A stretch of DNA of 64,000 nucleotides from Pyropia haitanensis (GCA_008729055.1 SDUX01000008.1:2294001-2358000); one strand, 5' to 3'. Positions 32,100-45,340 are shown, counted from the first letter of the stretch. The notes: generated by a model from the letters alone, not told the origin. Translations and numbers: made by a program.

Positions 32100-33739
32100 A
32101 TGGCCATGGGGCCTGCTGCCGCCGCGTGGGCGGTCGCGCCCCCGCCCCTGCTGGCTGGCCGCGGCCGCGGCGTGCGCCCGCCCGCCCGCCGTGACGGCGG
32201 CACGCCGCCGTACCCACTGGCCGTGCCGTCCTTGGCGCGGCGGCGGCGGCTCGCCGTGCGCGGCGGCGCCGTCACCGCGTCGGCGACGGCCGCCGCAGCG
32301 GCCGGCGGGGGTGGCGGCCGTGTGGGCGCGGCCGCCGCGGCGGCCGCGGCGCGTGCCGGCGGCGTGACGCTCCGCCCCGCGGCGGGGCGGGAGGACGTGG
32401 CCGCCGCGGTGGCGGTGTGGGCGGCCGTGTCGGGGGGGGTCGTTGGCTGGGAGGAGGAGGTTGACGGCGCGCCGTCGACGGTGCACATTGTCGCGTGGGC
32501 GCCGGATGGAACGGTACGTTGGGTGACGGTGGGGGACGGAGGGGGAGGGTGGGGGGGAGGTCGGCGTTGGGGGGGGGGGGTGGTGGCCGTGCGACCGTCG
32601 TGAAGCGGCCGCGGGGTGCGGTGTGGGTGGCTTGGCAGCAGAGGGACTGACGCGCGGTGTGGCCTGCAAGGGACTCCCCTGCCAGCGCGGACTCGTGCGC
32701 TCCCCCCCCCTGCCCCGTTTTTTCCCTTGTTCTTTTGTAGGCCGTCGGCGCCACGCGCGTGACGCGCCACGGCCTCAACGTGTGCATCAGCCGGACGGCG
32801 GTGCTCCCCCCCCACCGGGGCGCCGGCATTGGCCGCCGCCTCGTCGACGCTGCCGTCGCCGCCGCCTCGCCCGTCCTCGGCGCCACCTACGTTGCGGCCG
32901 CGCGGACGGAGCGGGGCTTTTACGGGATGCTCGGCTTTACCGCCGTCGGGCCCGAGACGGCGCCCGACGCGCCGGCGGCGCCACCGCCGCTGCCGCCGCC
33001 ACCGCCTCCGCCGCCGCCGCCGTCGCCGCCGCCGCCAGGCGCGGCCGGCTGGACAGACGTGGCGGGGGGTGCGCCGCCCGCGCTGGCCGGCACTGACGCG
33101 CCGTGTGGCCGCGGCGGCGACCGCGCCGCCGCCGACGGCGGCGGCGGCGGCGACGGTCGGCCGCCCGTCCGGCGGCTGCCCGCGGACCCCCCCCTCCCCC
33201 CCGAGCCGGTGCGCGTGATGGTGCTCCCCCCCCCCGGCGTGCACCCCCCCGGCGCCGCCGCCGCCGCCGCCGACTGCGTCGGCCTCCACCACGCCGTCCT
33301 GGGCGTGTCGGACATGCCCACCGCGCTGCGCTGGTACGCCGCGCTCGGCTTTGTGGCCGTCGACAAGTACGCGGGGCGCGGCGGCCGCCGCACCGCGTTT
33401 GTCGACGGCTGGGGGACGCGGCTGGAGCTGGTCGAGGCGCCCCGCCGGTGGGGGGGCGGCGCGCCCCGCGGCGCCGCCGCGGCGGCCGCGACCGGCACGG
33501 GCCTCCGGTGCCTGGTGCTCGACGTGACGCGCGGGTGTACGAGCCTGGAGCTGCTGCTGGCGGACCTGCAGACCAAGCTGGGGCGGGGGCTGGACGTCCG
33601 CCAGCCGCCGGTCGAGCGCGTCGCGGGGCGGTTTGTCGTGTCCGAGGCGGCCGTCCGCGGGCCGGATGGGGTGGAGGTGGGCTTTTGGCGGCGCCTGGCG
33701 GTGGTGCCGGCCGCGATGCGGGGGGAGGTGGACTGGTAA
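32100..33739 (+). CDS. Plastid-type GNAT acetyltransferase fused to a glyoxalase/VOC domain (2 exons)
   Basis: Exons are 32100-32513 and 32741-33739 (470 residues). The intron is phase 0 with donor GTACGTTGGG and acceptor TTCTTTTGTAG. The N-terminal 80 residues are Ala/Arg/Pro rich without acids (MAMGPAAAAWAVAPPPLL), like a plastid leader. The intron lies inside the GNAT domain: strand HIVAWAPDGT before it, and AVGATRVTRHGLNVCISRTA followed by the acetyl-CoA loop HRGAGIGRRL after it, then TERGFYGMLGF. A Pro-rich linker (about residues 230-300) leads to a VOC domain: LHHAVLGVSDMPTALRWY, GFVAVDKY, FVDGWGTRLELVEAP, and a C-terminal half ending GVEVGFW. GNATs acetylate amines or protein N-termini; VOC domains bind metals for glyoxalase or dioxygenase chemistry. 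The single VOC unit carries few obvious paired metal ligands beyond the His-His start and Glu, so its reaction is open. Confidence 0.82.
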
Positions 33740-34733
33740 GGGCACCGTGGCGGCCGCGCGGCGCGGCCGTGCGGCCGCCGTCGGCCGCTGGCGTGGCGGT
33801 TTGCACCCGCGGGGTGGTGAACTGATCGATGCGGCACTGTTGAGGGGGACGGGCAAAGGGAAACGGATGCTCTGCGAGATGGCCGTGGCACGCGGCGCGC
33901 GATTGCTTCCATGTACACACACCATACCTTGCCACTCCAATGTACATTATTCATGGAACGTGTAAGGGTGTTTTGTCTCGTGGACGCTGCTCGCGCCCCC
34001 TACCGACAGCCACACGTTCTGCGGCTTCTCTCTGTTGCATGGTACACACGGTGTTGGCACCGTCCTTCGCTTCCATGTCGTGGCAATGGATCTCTGCCTT
34101 GGGGGGCTTGGCAGCAGCGTTGGTCGCGCACACGTGCAAACGGACGCGCATACCGCCTCAGCGGGAGCTCGTCGACGGCGGCCACGGCGGCGGCGCTTGG
34201 CTGCGGCGTTGCTCTCGCGCACGGTCCAGCAGGCGCAGCCGCCGCGCAAGCTGTTCTGCTGCGGCGGCGCCGTCGGCGGATGGTGGCGGGGAGGACACCA
34301 GGCCACGTGCGACGATGGGTTAGGGTTGGGGTCGGCGCTCCCGCCGCCGGCGGGGTGCCCCGCTGGCATACCACCTGCCAGCGTGGTCTCCGTCCCTCGT
34401 CACCCCCGTGTCCCATCGACAGCACCGCCATCTCTGCTGCGCCCGCCATTCATACCCTCCGTGGCGGCCGCGCCGGTGAGGGGTGGTCGGCGCCGGCCGG
34501 CAGCTGCCGGCCACGACGCGGCGGGGAGGCGCTGGCGCGGCCCCACCCGTTTGAAAAATTGAAGATACACAACTTGTTGGACAATGATTGCGGGCGCGTC
34601 GCTGCTCCCGTTTTGAACCGGCCTGGTTCCCGGCCGCCGCGTCGGTCCGCCCTCGCCAAAGTCCGCTGCCGCCCGTGCATCCGCGCCGCCGCCGCCGCCG
34701 CCGCCGCCGCCGTCCGCCGCCCGCCCGCCCGCT

Positions 34734-34768
<35 letters not shown>

Positions 34769-35425
34769 TGTGATGCTCACCCGGCGGCGGCGCGCGGCGG
34801 CGGCGGCGGTGCCGCCGGCCGTCGCCCCGCTTGCGCTGGGCGCCCCGCCGCGTGCCGGTGGCACCGGGGGGAGGGGCTCCCCGCCCGCCGCGGGTGGGGG
34901 GGGGGGCGCGCGCGCCACGCCGCGGGCGGGTGGTGCGGCGGCGGTGGCGGCGGCGGCGACCGCCCCGTGGCTTCCCTTCTCCCTCCCAGACCCGCCCGTG
35001 GACGCTTGCACGCCGTGGCAGGGTGTGCGCGGCGGCGGCGGCGGCGGGTAGGTAGCCCCGCCCCCCCCCACGTCATGGCCGCGTGGACCTCGCCGGGGCG
35101 GTCAGGGCGGGGAGGGGAAACGGGCGGGGAAGGTGACAGGGGGGGCGGGGGGAAGGAAGCCCACACGGAGGAGTGTAACGCCGCGAGGGGACGGCTGCCG
35201 GCAGTGGTGCGGCGGCCGAGCCACCGCCGAGCAGCCCCGCTGCCACAAACACACCGCTCCCACCACCAACGCACTCGGTGCCAACGCGGCGGCAACGGTG
35301 GGGGAGGCGGCGCGTCGACAAGCCGCCGCCGTTGCAAGCCACCCCACCTCCGTCCCTTCTCCTCGTCGCCACCCCCCCCCCCCCCCCCCACCTCCCGCAC
35401 CGCCGCCTCAAACACAAGTGCACCC
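33740..35425. other. Intergenic, no confident gene
   Basis: 33.85-34.12 kb is AT-richer, including TGTTTTGTCT at 33968 that may end the GNAT-VOC transcript. 34.68-34.77 kb is CCG/CGG repeat. Open frames over 34.0-35.4 kb on both strands lack domains. A C run at 35377-35390 directly precedes the membrane-protein gene. Confidence 0.45.
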
Positions 35426-35624
35426 ATGGCGCTCCACCGCCGTGTGGGTGGACATGCGGACGCCAGCAACGGCGGTGGCGGCGGCGGCGGCAGCCCCGCC
35501 GCCGCCGCCCCTGTCGCACCGAGGCGCCCACGCCGCCGCCTCCCCGCGTCGGTAGTCATCACCACCGCGGCGGCCGCCGCGGTGGCGCTCCTCCTATCCG
35601 CCGCCGCCGCCGCCGCCGCCGCCA

Positions 35625-35655
<31 letters not shown>

Positions 35656-36342
35656 CCGCCCGCCGCAGCCACCGCCGCCCCCCCCACCACGGCGGTGCTG
35701 TCGGCGGTGCCGCGGCGGCCGCCGCCGCCGGCCACCGCGGCGTCGCCAGCGCGTACGCCCGTTGCCATTGCCGCCGCGCGGCGGGTGGGGGTGTGGATGC
35801 CGCCGCCGCCGCCGTGGGTCACCACCCCCACCCCGCCGCGCTCCACACCCGCGGGCGGCTCGGCGGCTACCGCCGCCACCGCCGCCGCCACGCCGGCCGT
35901 GGCAGGCGTACCGGCCGGGGACGGCGGCGGCGGTGGCGGCGGTGGCGGCAGTGGCGGCGGCGGCGGCGGTGGCGGCGGTGGCGGCGGTGGCGGCGGTGGT
36001 GGTGGCGGTGGCTGGCAGCCGTGGCCGTCGGCGTTGCCATCCCCCCCCAACCCACAAGGCAACGACGACACGCACCCGCGGCGGTGGCGGCCGTCGGTAC
36101 TGACGGGCGGCCGGCCGACGCGGCGGCCGCCGCGGCCCGGCCACCCCCCCCCCCCCCCCCCCCCCAACCCCCGCGTCGGCCACCCCCCACCCGCACCGCC
36201 GGTCGTCCCCGTCGTCTGGCACCAAGGCGGCCGTCACCCTCCTCACCATCCTCGCCGTCGTCGTCGTCGCGACGCTCGTCGTTGGCGCCGCGGTGTGGGC
36301 GGCGCGGCGGCGTGCCGCCGTCGCGGCGGCGGCGGCGGCGTG
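35426..36342 (+). CDS. Single-pass (type I-like) membrane protein, Pro/Gly-rich ectodomain, unknown function
   Basis: ATG at 35426 in CACCCATGG. A basic start (RRPRRRLPASVVITT) is followed by a hydrophobic Ala/Leu run (AAAAAVALLLSAAAAA), a signal peptide or first membrane helix. The frame then shifts by one in a C run near 35680-35690. It reads AVPRRPPPPATAASPARTPV, RRVGVWMPPPPPWVTTPT and a poly-Gly block around 35930-36015. In the long C run at 36143-36165 the frame shifts again. It then reads GTKAAVTLLTILAVVVVATL as a membrane helix, continuing VVGAAVWAARRRAAV with a basic stop-transfer and ending TGA at 36340. The two hydrophobic segments, basic flank and direction make a type I surface protein likely. 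No family is recognised. The last 40 bases and 3' flank are tandemly duplicated. Confidence 0.5.
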
Positions 36343-36540
36343 ACCGACCCGCGGCGCGGGGGCGGCGGGACGCGGCGGCGGGCGCACGGCGGGGAACAGC
36401 GCGGGCGGTGGGGGCGGCGCGGCGGCGTGCCGCGGTCGCGGCGGCGGCGGCGGCGGCGGCGGCGGCGTGACCGACCCGCGGCGCGGGGGCGGGGGGACGC
36501 GGCGGGCGCACGGCGGGGACAGCGCGGGGCGGGGCGGTGG
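36301..36540. repeat. Tandem duplication of about 115 bp spanning a stop codon
   Basis: Copy one is 36301-36415 and copy two 36416-36540. Both contain GGCGCGGCGGCGTGCCG, a GCG run of different length, then GTGACCGACCCGCGGCGCGG and a shared GC-rich tail. Copy one holds the last codons and TGA of the membrane-protein gene. Copy two repeats that end downstream without a gene body. Confidence 0.75.
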
Positions 36541-36779
36541 GGATGGGAGGGATGAGGGGGAGAGAGGTGGGGGGGGGGGGGGGGGCGCCCGCGGACAAAG
36601 GGCGGGGAGCCGCCAAGGGTGCGGTGCGGGAGGAGGGGCGGGGGGGGGGGGGCGGGGAGGGCGACGCGGCCGCCGCCGCCGCCGCCGCCGGTGCGGCCGC
36701 CGCTTTGGGGGCCGGGCGGAGGCGGCCTGCCGCCGCTGCCGCGCGCGCACGGCCGCCGTGACGGCGGCTCGCGGGCGGC

Positions 36780-37718
36780 CTAGTAGGTGCCGCGCCGTGC
36801 ACGGCCTCGCTCCAAAGCACTCGACCGGCCGTTGTAGACGCAACCAACAGAAAGAAATAACAAAAAACAAAACAAAAAACATACGCGTAGTCGGACGGGC
36901 GGCGCGTGGCCAACGAAAAGAACAAAAAGCAAAAAAAGCGCGGCGGCAGCGGCCGCCGTCGACCCCCCCCCCCCCCCCACCCCCCCCCCCACCCCCCATC
37001 TCTGCCCTCATGGCCATCCCCCCCCCCTGCGCGGGGTGTCGTCCCCCCCTCCCCCCCCCCCCCCCCCTCGAGCACCCGCGCGACGCGCGCCAGCTCCGCC
37101 CGCGCCGCCGCCGGCGTGGCCGCCACCCCCGCCTCGGCCGCCGCCGCCGCCGCCAGCCGCGCCACGTACGCGGCGAGCCGCCGCGGCCGCCGCCGGTGGC
37201 GGCCGCCCACGCCGCAGCACCGGCCGCGGCGGCCAATCGTGGCGGCGGCGTCACCCCCGCCGTCCGCGGCTCCCTCCCCACCCACGCCCCCACCCACGCC
37301 CCCGCCGCCGCCATTGGTGACGGTGGTGGTGGTGGTGGTGGTGGTGGTAGGGGTGGTGGTGGTGGTGGGGGTGGTGGTGGTGGTGGGGGTGGTGGTGGGA
37401 GGGGCAAGGGGGGGAAGAAGGGTGGTGCCGCCACCAGACGCCGCGTCCACGACCGCCGCGAGCAGCGCGACGGCGCGCGCAAACGCGGCGGGCCGCCGCC
37501 GCGACCGCAGCACCGCGTCGGCAATGGTGGCGGGCCCCGTCGGCAGCCGCCCGATGCGCGCGCCCGCGGCGGGGAGGGCGGCGACGGCGGTGACGACCGC
37601 GTCGGCGGCGGCGGCGCCGCGGGCCGTGTGGGACCAGCACAGCCGCAGCCGCGTGAGCAGCCGGTTGACCTCATCGTCCGCGGCAGGGGGGGGGGGGGGG
37701 GGGGCGGCGGTGGCGGCG

Positions 37719-37768
<50 letters not shown>

Positions 37769-40409
37769 GGACGACGCGTCGCCGACGGCGGCGTCGTGGA
37801 CACCCGCGCCGCGGCGGTGGGCCGACGCGTCGCCGCCGGTGGCGGCTCTGTCCGACGCGCCCTGTCCTTCCGCGTCGGTGGTTGTCGACGGGTGGCCGCG
37901 GCCAGCACGAGTCGATGGCGCGCCCGCCGTCGGCGCCGCCGCCGCCGACGTGGCCGCGTGGGCGACCGACGGGGCCCAGTCGGCCGCGTCGCCCGCCCCG
38001 TCGGCCACCCCGGCCGCCCCGTCCGTCTCGTCGTAAGGAGCGTCCCCATCGTACGGTTCGCCGTCGTGCGGATCCTCAGCAGCGTCGCCCGCCCCGTCGG
38101 CCACCCCACCGGCCTCGTCCGACTCGCCGTACGACGCCTCCCTGTCATACGCGTCGCCGTCGTAGGGATCCTCGGCAGCGTCGCCCGCCCCGTCGGCCAC
38201 CCCACCCGCCTCGTCCGACTCGCCGTACGACGCCTCCCTGTCATACGCGTCGCCGTCGTAGGGATCCTCGGCAGCGTCGCCCGCCCCGTCGGCCACCCCA
38301 CCCGCCTCGTCCGACTCGCCGTACGACGCCTCCCTGTCATACGCGTCGCCGTCGTAGGGATCCTCGGCAGCGTCGCCCGCCCCGTCGTCCACCCCACCCG
38401 CCTCGTCCGTCTCGCCGTACGACAGCTCCCTGCCGTACGCGTCGCCGTCGTAGGGATCCTCCCCGCCGCCGTCGCCCGCCGCGTCGGCCACACCCCCCGC
38501 CTCGTCCGTCCCGCCGTGCGACGGCCCGCCAGCTGCACCCGGCGTCCACTCGCCGAGGATGTGGCTGCCGCCACCGCCAGACGACGCCGCCAACGCCGCC
38601 GTCCCGACCGCCGCCCAGTCTTCGTCGTCACCGTACGTGCCGTCGGGGGCGCCGCCCCAGTCGCCGCCGCCGTCTTGCCCGTCGTCGACCGCCGCGGCGT
38701 CGCCGTCCAAGCCGCCACCGCCGCCACCGCTGCCGCCGGTGGCCGCAGCGGCCACGTCTTCCCGCTCGTGGGCCAACAAAGGACCGGCGTCCAGTGCGCC
38801 GTCTGTCCCGTCAGGCGCGCCAGCGGCCGACGTGACCGCCGCCCCGGCCGCCTCCCAATCATCCTCGTCACCGTACGTGCCGTCGGCGGCGTCTTCGTCC
38901 CAGTCGCCGCCGTCTGCGCCGTCGTCGACTGCCGACGCGCCCGCCATGTCGGAACCGCCGCCACCGCCGAGGGCGCCGCCGCCGCCGGCCGCGTCTGCCT
39001 CGTCCGCCACAAACGCCGGGTCGCCGGCGGCGGATTCTCCTTCTGCCTCTTGACCGTACGTGCCGTCGGGGGCGTCGTCCCAGTCGCCACCGTCGTCCCC
39101 GTCGTTGACTGCCGACGCGCCCTCCTCGTCCCATTCGCCACGATCGTCCCCGTAGTTGACTGCCGACGCGCCCTCCACGCCGTAACCACCACCGCCGACT
39201 GCGCTGCCGCCGTCGGCCCCACTCGCCTCGTCCGCCGCAAACGCCGGGTCGCCGGCGGCGGGTCCTCCCTCTACCCCTTGACGGTGCGTCCCGTCGGGGG
39301 CGTGGTCCCAGTCGCCGCCGTCTTCCCCGTCGACGCCGTCGGCTGCGGCGGCCGCGATGTCCCCCTCGGCGGCCGACGCGTCGCCGGCGACCGACGCCCC
39401 CGCGCTGCCGTCGCTGGCGCCGTCAGCCGACGCCGCCACCGCCGCCCCCGCCGCCTCCCAGTCGTCCTCACTGTACGTGCCGTCGGCGGCGTCCCAGCCG
39501 AGGCCACCGACCCCGTCGGCCGACGCGCCATCGTCGTCAACAGCCGCCCCGCCGCCGCCGTCATCACCCCGGTCCGGAATGCCACCAGCCTCCTCCCCCG
39601 GGTGGCCGTCCGCGGCCGCGGCCTGCGCCACCTCCTCCTCCACCGCCGCCGCCGACTGCTCCGCCGCCCAGGTGCCCCAGATGCGGCCCTCCTCATCGTC
39701 CCACGCCGCCGGCGCGTCCCCGCCCGACACGCCACCGTCGGCGGCGGCGGCCGCCGTCGCTGCCGCGTCGGTGCCGCCACCGGCTGCCGCGTCGACTGCG
39801 CTGACGCTGTCGGCGGCGCCGGCGCCCGCCGCCACCACCCTTGTGGTTGCCGCCGCTGGGACCACCGCCGGGACGTCGTCGGGCAGCGGCGACGCGTACC
39901 GCGGGCGGCCACTAACGCCGGCCGACGGCGACGCTGGCGACAGCGGGTAGGGCGGGAACCGCCGCCCGCCCGCCGCGGCCGCGACCGCCACCACCTCCTC
40001 CTCTTCCCCCTCCGCCGCCGCGCCCGTGCCGCCGCCGCCACCGCCACCAGCCGCTGCCGTCGGCGACGGCGTGCGGTACGTGGGGCGCCCGCCGACGCCC
40101 GCCGACGGGGAGGCGGGGCCCGCGGCGTACAAGTGCCGCAGCGTGGCAGTCCCCGCCACGGCGGCGGCGGCGGGCGGGGGCGCCCGATGGGGGAGCGGCA
40201 GGGTGAGGGTGGGGGGGGGGGGTGCCGCTTCCGTGTTGGCCGTGACGGCCTCGTGGGGAGGGCACGCCGCCACTGGCGACGCCGCGCCTGGTGGCGGGGC
40301 GGCACCCATCGCCGGCGACGCGGCCGGCGACGCCAGCCGCGACGCGGGCGCCGCGGAAGAGGTGTCGTCCCCCCCGGCCGTGCCGCCGCCGCCACTGTCT
40401 GCCGATGTG

Positions 40410-40440
<31 letters not shown>

Positions 40441-43250
40441 ACCTGTGCGACGATGGCGCGGAGGCGGGCGTCGACGAGGACGACGCCCACGAGTCGACGG
40501 GCAGCGCCGCCCACGCCGACCCGCCGGCCTCGGACGGGTCTGCCGCTGCAGGCGCCGCCGCCGCCAACGATCCCGCCGCCGCTTCCGCCAGTGTCACCGC
40601 CCACCCTGACTCGGGCGTGTGCGGCGTCGACGCGGCCGCGGGCGACGCGCGCCCCACCGGCTCCGCTGCCGCCGCGGGTGTCTGCTGCTGCGACATGGTC
40701 GCCAGCATAGGCACCCCGCCTGCCAAGGACGCCGGCGCCTGTGACGCGGCCGCCGACGACGCGGTCGCCGGCGTTGCCGACACGGGCGTGGGCGCCCACG
40801 CCGCGGCCGCCGGGTTGAGCCCCGCGCCCGGCGTCGCCTCCGTCCCGGTCACGGGCGTGGACGGCCGCGACGCAGTCGCTGCCGACGACGCCGCCGCCGC
40901 CATCGACGACGTTGCGGCCGCCTGCTGCTGCGACGCGGCCGTCGGCGTCGGCGCTGACGTCGGGGGGGACGCGGGCGTCTGGTGCCGCGACGGTGCCGCC
41001 GACGGCACCGCCCAGCCAGCCGCGGGCGTGCGCGGCCGCGACGCGACCGCCGGCGACGCCGCCGCCGCGGACGACGCCGACAGCGCCGCCGACGACGCTC
41101 CGCCCGGCGCCATTGCCGGTACGGGCGTCGACGCCCGCGACGCAGCGGCAGACGTCCGCGCGGTGGCCGGGGACACCGCCCACCCCGCCACGGGCGTGTG
41201 CGCCGGCGACGCCCGCGACGTGGCGGCGAGGTCCTCCCCGGATGAGGGCGTCGCCCAGACGGGCGTCTGCTGCCGCGACGACGGCGTCGGGCTCGTCGCC
41301 ACACGCCCCGCTGCGGGTGTGCACGGACGCGACGCGGCCGCGGGGGTGGCCACTCCGGCTGCGACGGGGATGGGCGGCCGTGACGAGGACGCCGCCGCCG
41401 CCGCCGCCGCCGCCGCCGACGACGTTGCGACGGTCACCGACGTGGGCGGCGACGCCCCCGACGCTGCTGCCGGCGGCACCGCCGCCGCTCCAGCCGCTGC
41501 CGCGGGGACAGCCGACCCGGCCGACTCGGTCGCCACCGTAGCCGGCAACGCGGGAGCGGCGGCGGCGGCGGCCACCGCCGCGGGCCACGCCGCGGCGTCG
41601 GCGGCAAGCCGGCCGTCGCCACCCCCGCTGCCCGCCCGCCCGCCACCGCCCGCCGCCACGGGCGACGGCGGCGCCGACCGCTCGGACCGCCACGGCGACG
41701 CGGCCGGCCCGGTGGCGGCCGCGGCGGCAGCGGCGGCCGCGGCGTGCGACGGTGCGGCCGCCGACGGTGGCGGCGGCACCACGCCGGTCGGGGTGCCAAA
41801 CTCGGTCGACGCCGACACGCCCGGCGTGGCCGTCCCCGCCACGCGCGCGGGGGTGGCGCCGCCGCCACCCGCACCCGCCGTCGGCGCCCACTGCACCCGC
41901 GAGGGCGTAGCCGCCGCCGGTGCCGCCGCCGGTGCCGCCGCCGCTGCCGCCGACGCGCCGTCGCGGCCGGGCGCGGCGGGCGGCGCCGCCCCGCCGTCGT
42001 GGCCGGGCGCGCCGGGTGCCCCTGCAGCGCCGGGCGGACCAGGCGCGCCCGCCACGCCCGACACGCCCGCGCCCCCCCCCACTGGCGCCGCCTCTCCCCC
42101 GTCGCCACCCGCGCCGCCGGCCCCCCCGTCCCCCCCCACCCCCCCCACGCCAGCCACGCCCGGCGTGCCACGCCGCCCCCGGCGGGCGGCGAGGCGCGCC
42201 AGCACTTGCCGCCGCCGCGCCGCCGACGCGGGCGTCTCGCCGCCGCCGGCGTCACCGGCGGTGCCAATGGCGGGGATGACCCACGCGAGGGGCGTCCGCA
42301 GCGCCGCCGCCAGCCGCCAGCCGCCCGCCGCGGCGACGGGGGGGGTGCCCGCGTCGTCCGCAGCCGCCGCGGTGGCGGGCGCGCTGGTGGCGTCGCCGCC
42401 GGCCGCCACGGTCGCCGGCGGCGCGGGGGTGGCGCCGTCGCCGGCCGCCACGGTCACCGGCGGGGGGGCGTCGCGCTCGGGCAGACGCACCGCGGCGGCA
42501 GCGGTGGCTGCCGGCGGCCGGGGTGAGCCGCTCGCCGCCGCCGCCAGCCGGGGCGAGCCGCTCGCCGCCGCCCCGGGCCGCGGCGGCGTGCCCGCCGCGC
42601 CGCCCGCGGCGCGCAGCACGGCGGCGCCGACCGGGGAGGCGGCCCAGCCCGGGCTGGCCGCCCACCCCGACGACGCGCGGCCGACCAAAGCGCCGGCGTC
42701 GTCGTCGCTGGCAGCGGCCGCCGCGCACGGGGAGGCGGGCCAGCCATCCGACGAGACGGACGCGTCGGCCGCGGCCGCCAGCGTGCTCTCGCCAGCAGAC
42801 GGCGCCGACGACGGCTCGCCCGCGACGCCCGCGTCAGCGGCGGCGGTGCCGTCGTCGGTGGCGTCCAGGGTGGCGCCGTCGACGCTGTCGCGGCCGCGCC
42901 TGTCGGGTGACGGGGCGGCGCCGTCGCTGCTACCAGCGTCGCTGTCGCGGCTGCCGTCGCTGTCGCCATCCGCATCCACCTCTGCCGCTGCGTCTTGGTC
43001 GCCCCCGCCGCCGTCACTGCCGCTGTCGCCGTCGGCGCCCGCCGCGTCGCCGCCGTCCATCTCGTCCACACCCGCCGCGTCGTCGTCCGCCTCGTCCTCG
43101 TCGGCAGCGCGCCGCTGCTTGCCGCGAGCGGCGGACGCGGCGGCGGCGGCGGCCCCCCCCACCCCCCCCAGCATGCTCGCCACGCCCATGCCGAGCCCCC
43201 CCCACGCCCCCTCCGCCGCCACCCCCGCCGCCGTGGTCGTCGCGGCGCCC

Positions 43251-43288
<38 letters not shown>

Positions 43289-44037
43289 GTCGGCGGCCGC
43301 CGCGGCGGCCACCGCGGGCGCGCCGCCGCCGAGCGCGCCCGCCACCGCGCCCGACGCGGCCGCCGCCGCGGTGCTGGCGGCGTCGACCAGCGCGGCGCCG
43401 CCGCCGTCGGCGGCGGCGGATAGCAGCTCCACCGGCGCGGGGGTGGAGGTGAGGGCCGCCGCGGCGAGCGCCACCGCCGCCACGCCCGCCGCCGCAACGC
43501 CCGCCGCCATGGACAGGCGCGACCGCCGGCGGCCGCCGCGGTCGGCGTCGGTGTCGGCGTTGCCATTGTCGACGGTGGCGACGCCGAGCGCCGACGCCGG
43601 GAGGGACAGCCCATCCCCGTCGCCGCCGCCGCCGCCGCCGCCGCCGCCGTCGTCGTCGCCGCCATCGTCGCCGCCAGCACCCTCACCGCCGCCGCCACCG
43701 GCACGCCCGCGGCGGCTGTCGTCGCTGTCCGAGCCCGCCACGGGGGCTGGCGGCCGCGGCGCGACGCGCCGGCCGCCGCCGTGGGCGGTCGTCGCGACCA
43801 CTGCCGCCGCCGCCGCGGCGGCGGCGTCGTCCTCGTCGTCCGCCTCCTCCGTGGCGGCCGACGACGCGTCGGACGCCCCCTCGGCGCCGCCACCCCCCCC
43901 GCCACCGCCGCCACCGCCGCCACCGCCGCCGCCGTCACCCCCAGCCGCCGCGCCCGGAGTGGCGGCACGGCGGCCAGGCGTGCCGCCGCCGGCGCCCACC
44001 CCCGCCACGGCGGTGGCGTCGGCACCCTTGGCCACGC

Positions 44038-44077
<40 letters not shown>

Positions 44078-44593
44078 GGCGGCGGCCTTGGCCGCCGCCT
44101 CCCGCTCCGCCCGCCACTCCCCCAGCCCGTCGGCCACCCACGCGGCGACATCCCAGCCCGCGGCGCACCCCCCCCCCCCCCCCAGCCACCGCCGCCGCAC
44201 CGCCCGCGCGCGCGCGGCGGCCTGCACCACGCCCACCGCCCGGCGGGCGCCCAGCACACCCCAACCCACCGGCGGGGGCACCCCCCCCGCGGCGGCCACC
44301 ACCGCCGCCGCCACCGCCGCCGCCCGCCGGTTGTACGCCGCGACGCGGGCGGCACGGCCGAGGACGGCGGCGGCGGCGGCCTCCCGCCGCGCCGTTGCGA
44401 GCGCCCACCACGCCGCCGCGAGGACGGCGGCCATGGCACGCCGGACGGTCGGCGCGACGGCGTCGACGACGGTGGGCACGGCGTCGCCGCCGCCATGGTG
44501 GGGGTGGGGCAGCCGCACGGGCGGCTGGGTGGCGGCGGCGACGAGGCCGGGCGGCAGGCCCAGGTGGGTCGCCACCGCGACCAGGTCGTCGCT

Positions 44594-44637
<44 letters not shown>

Positions 44638-44852
44638 CGGGGCTCCCGTCCGTCGGCGGCGCGCGCCGCGGCACGAGCACCCGCGCACACCGCGGGGACA
44701 GCGCGTCGGCGTACGCGGCGAGCAGCGCCCGCAGCGTCGCCGCGTTGGCCGCCCCGTCCGCCGGCGACGGCGGCACGCCCGTCGCGGCCACCACCCACGC
44801 GGACAGCGCGCGGAGGGTGGCGGCGGGCGGCAGGCTCACGCGCGGCGCGTCC

Positions 44853-44898
<46 letters not shown>

Positions 44899-45340
44899 TA
44901 CCCCCACTGCCGCCACCGCCACGACCGCCGCGGCCACCGCCGCTGCCGCCACGGCCACCGCTGGGTGGGGAGCGGGAGCCGCCGCCGGCGGGCGCGCCGC
45001 CGCCCCCCCCCGCCGCTGCCGGCACGTACGACACGCGGCGGGCGGTGTCGTAAAACGAGGTAAACGAGCCCGACGCGTCGGGGCGGTCCCCCCCGCCGCC
45101 GGCGGGCGACGCGGACCAGCTGCCCCCCCCCCCCCCCGGCGACGCGTCCGCCCCCCCCCCTCCCAGCCGTGCCCGTCGTCACTCGCAAACGTGCCGTCGA
45201 CGCGGAGGCGGCCATACGCGAGCCGCCCGCCGGCGGCGTCGTCGTCCCCATCGACAGAGCCCGCGTCGTCGTCACCGCCGGGCCACCCTTCCAGCCGCCG
45301 GTACGGCGCGTCAAAGCCGCCGTCGAGGGGCGCCCACTCC

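Noticed and set aside
34777..39240. A 1487-codon minus-strand frame
   Set aside because: It runs through two unrelated loci (the plus-strand membrane gene and the end of the giant gene) as Arg/Pro-rich noise.
40026..45053. A 1675-codon open frame on the plus strand, and another at 36467-40609
   Set aside because: Both are antisense shadows of the giant minus-strand gene. Their translations are Ala/Asp/Pro or Arg/Val strings, while the minus strand has structured ends.
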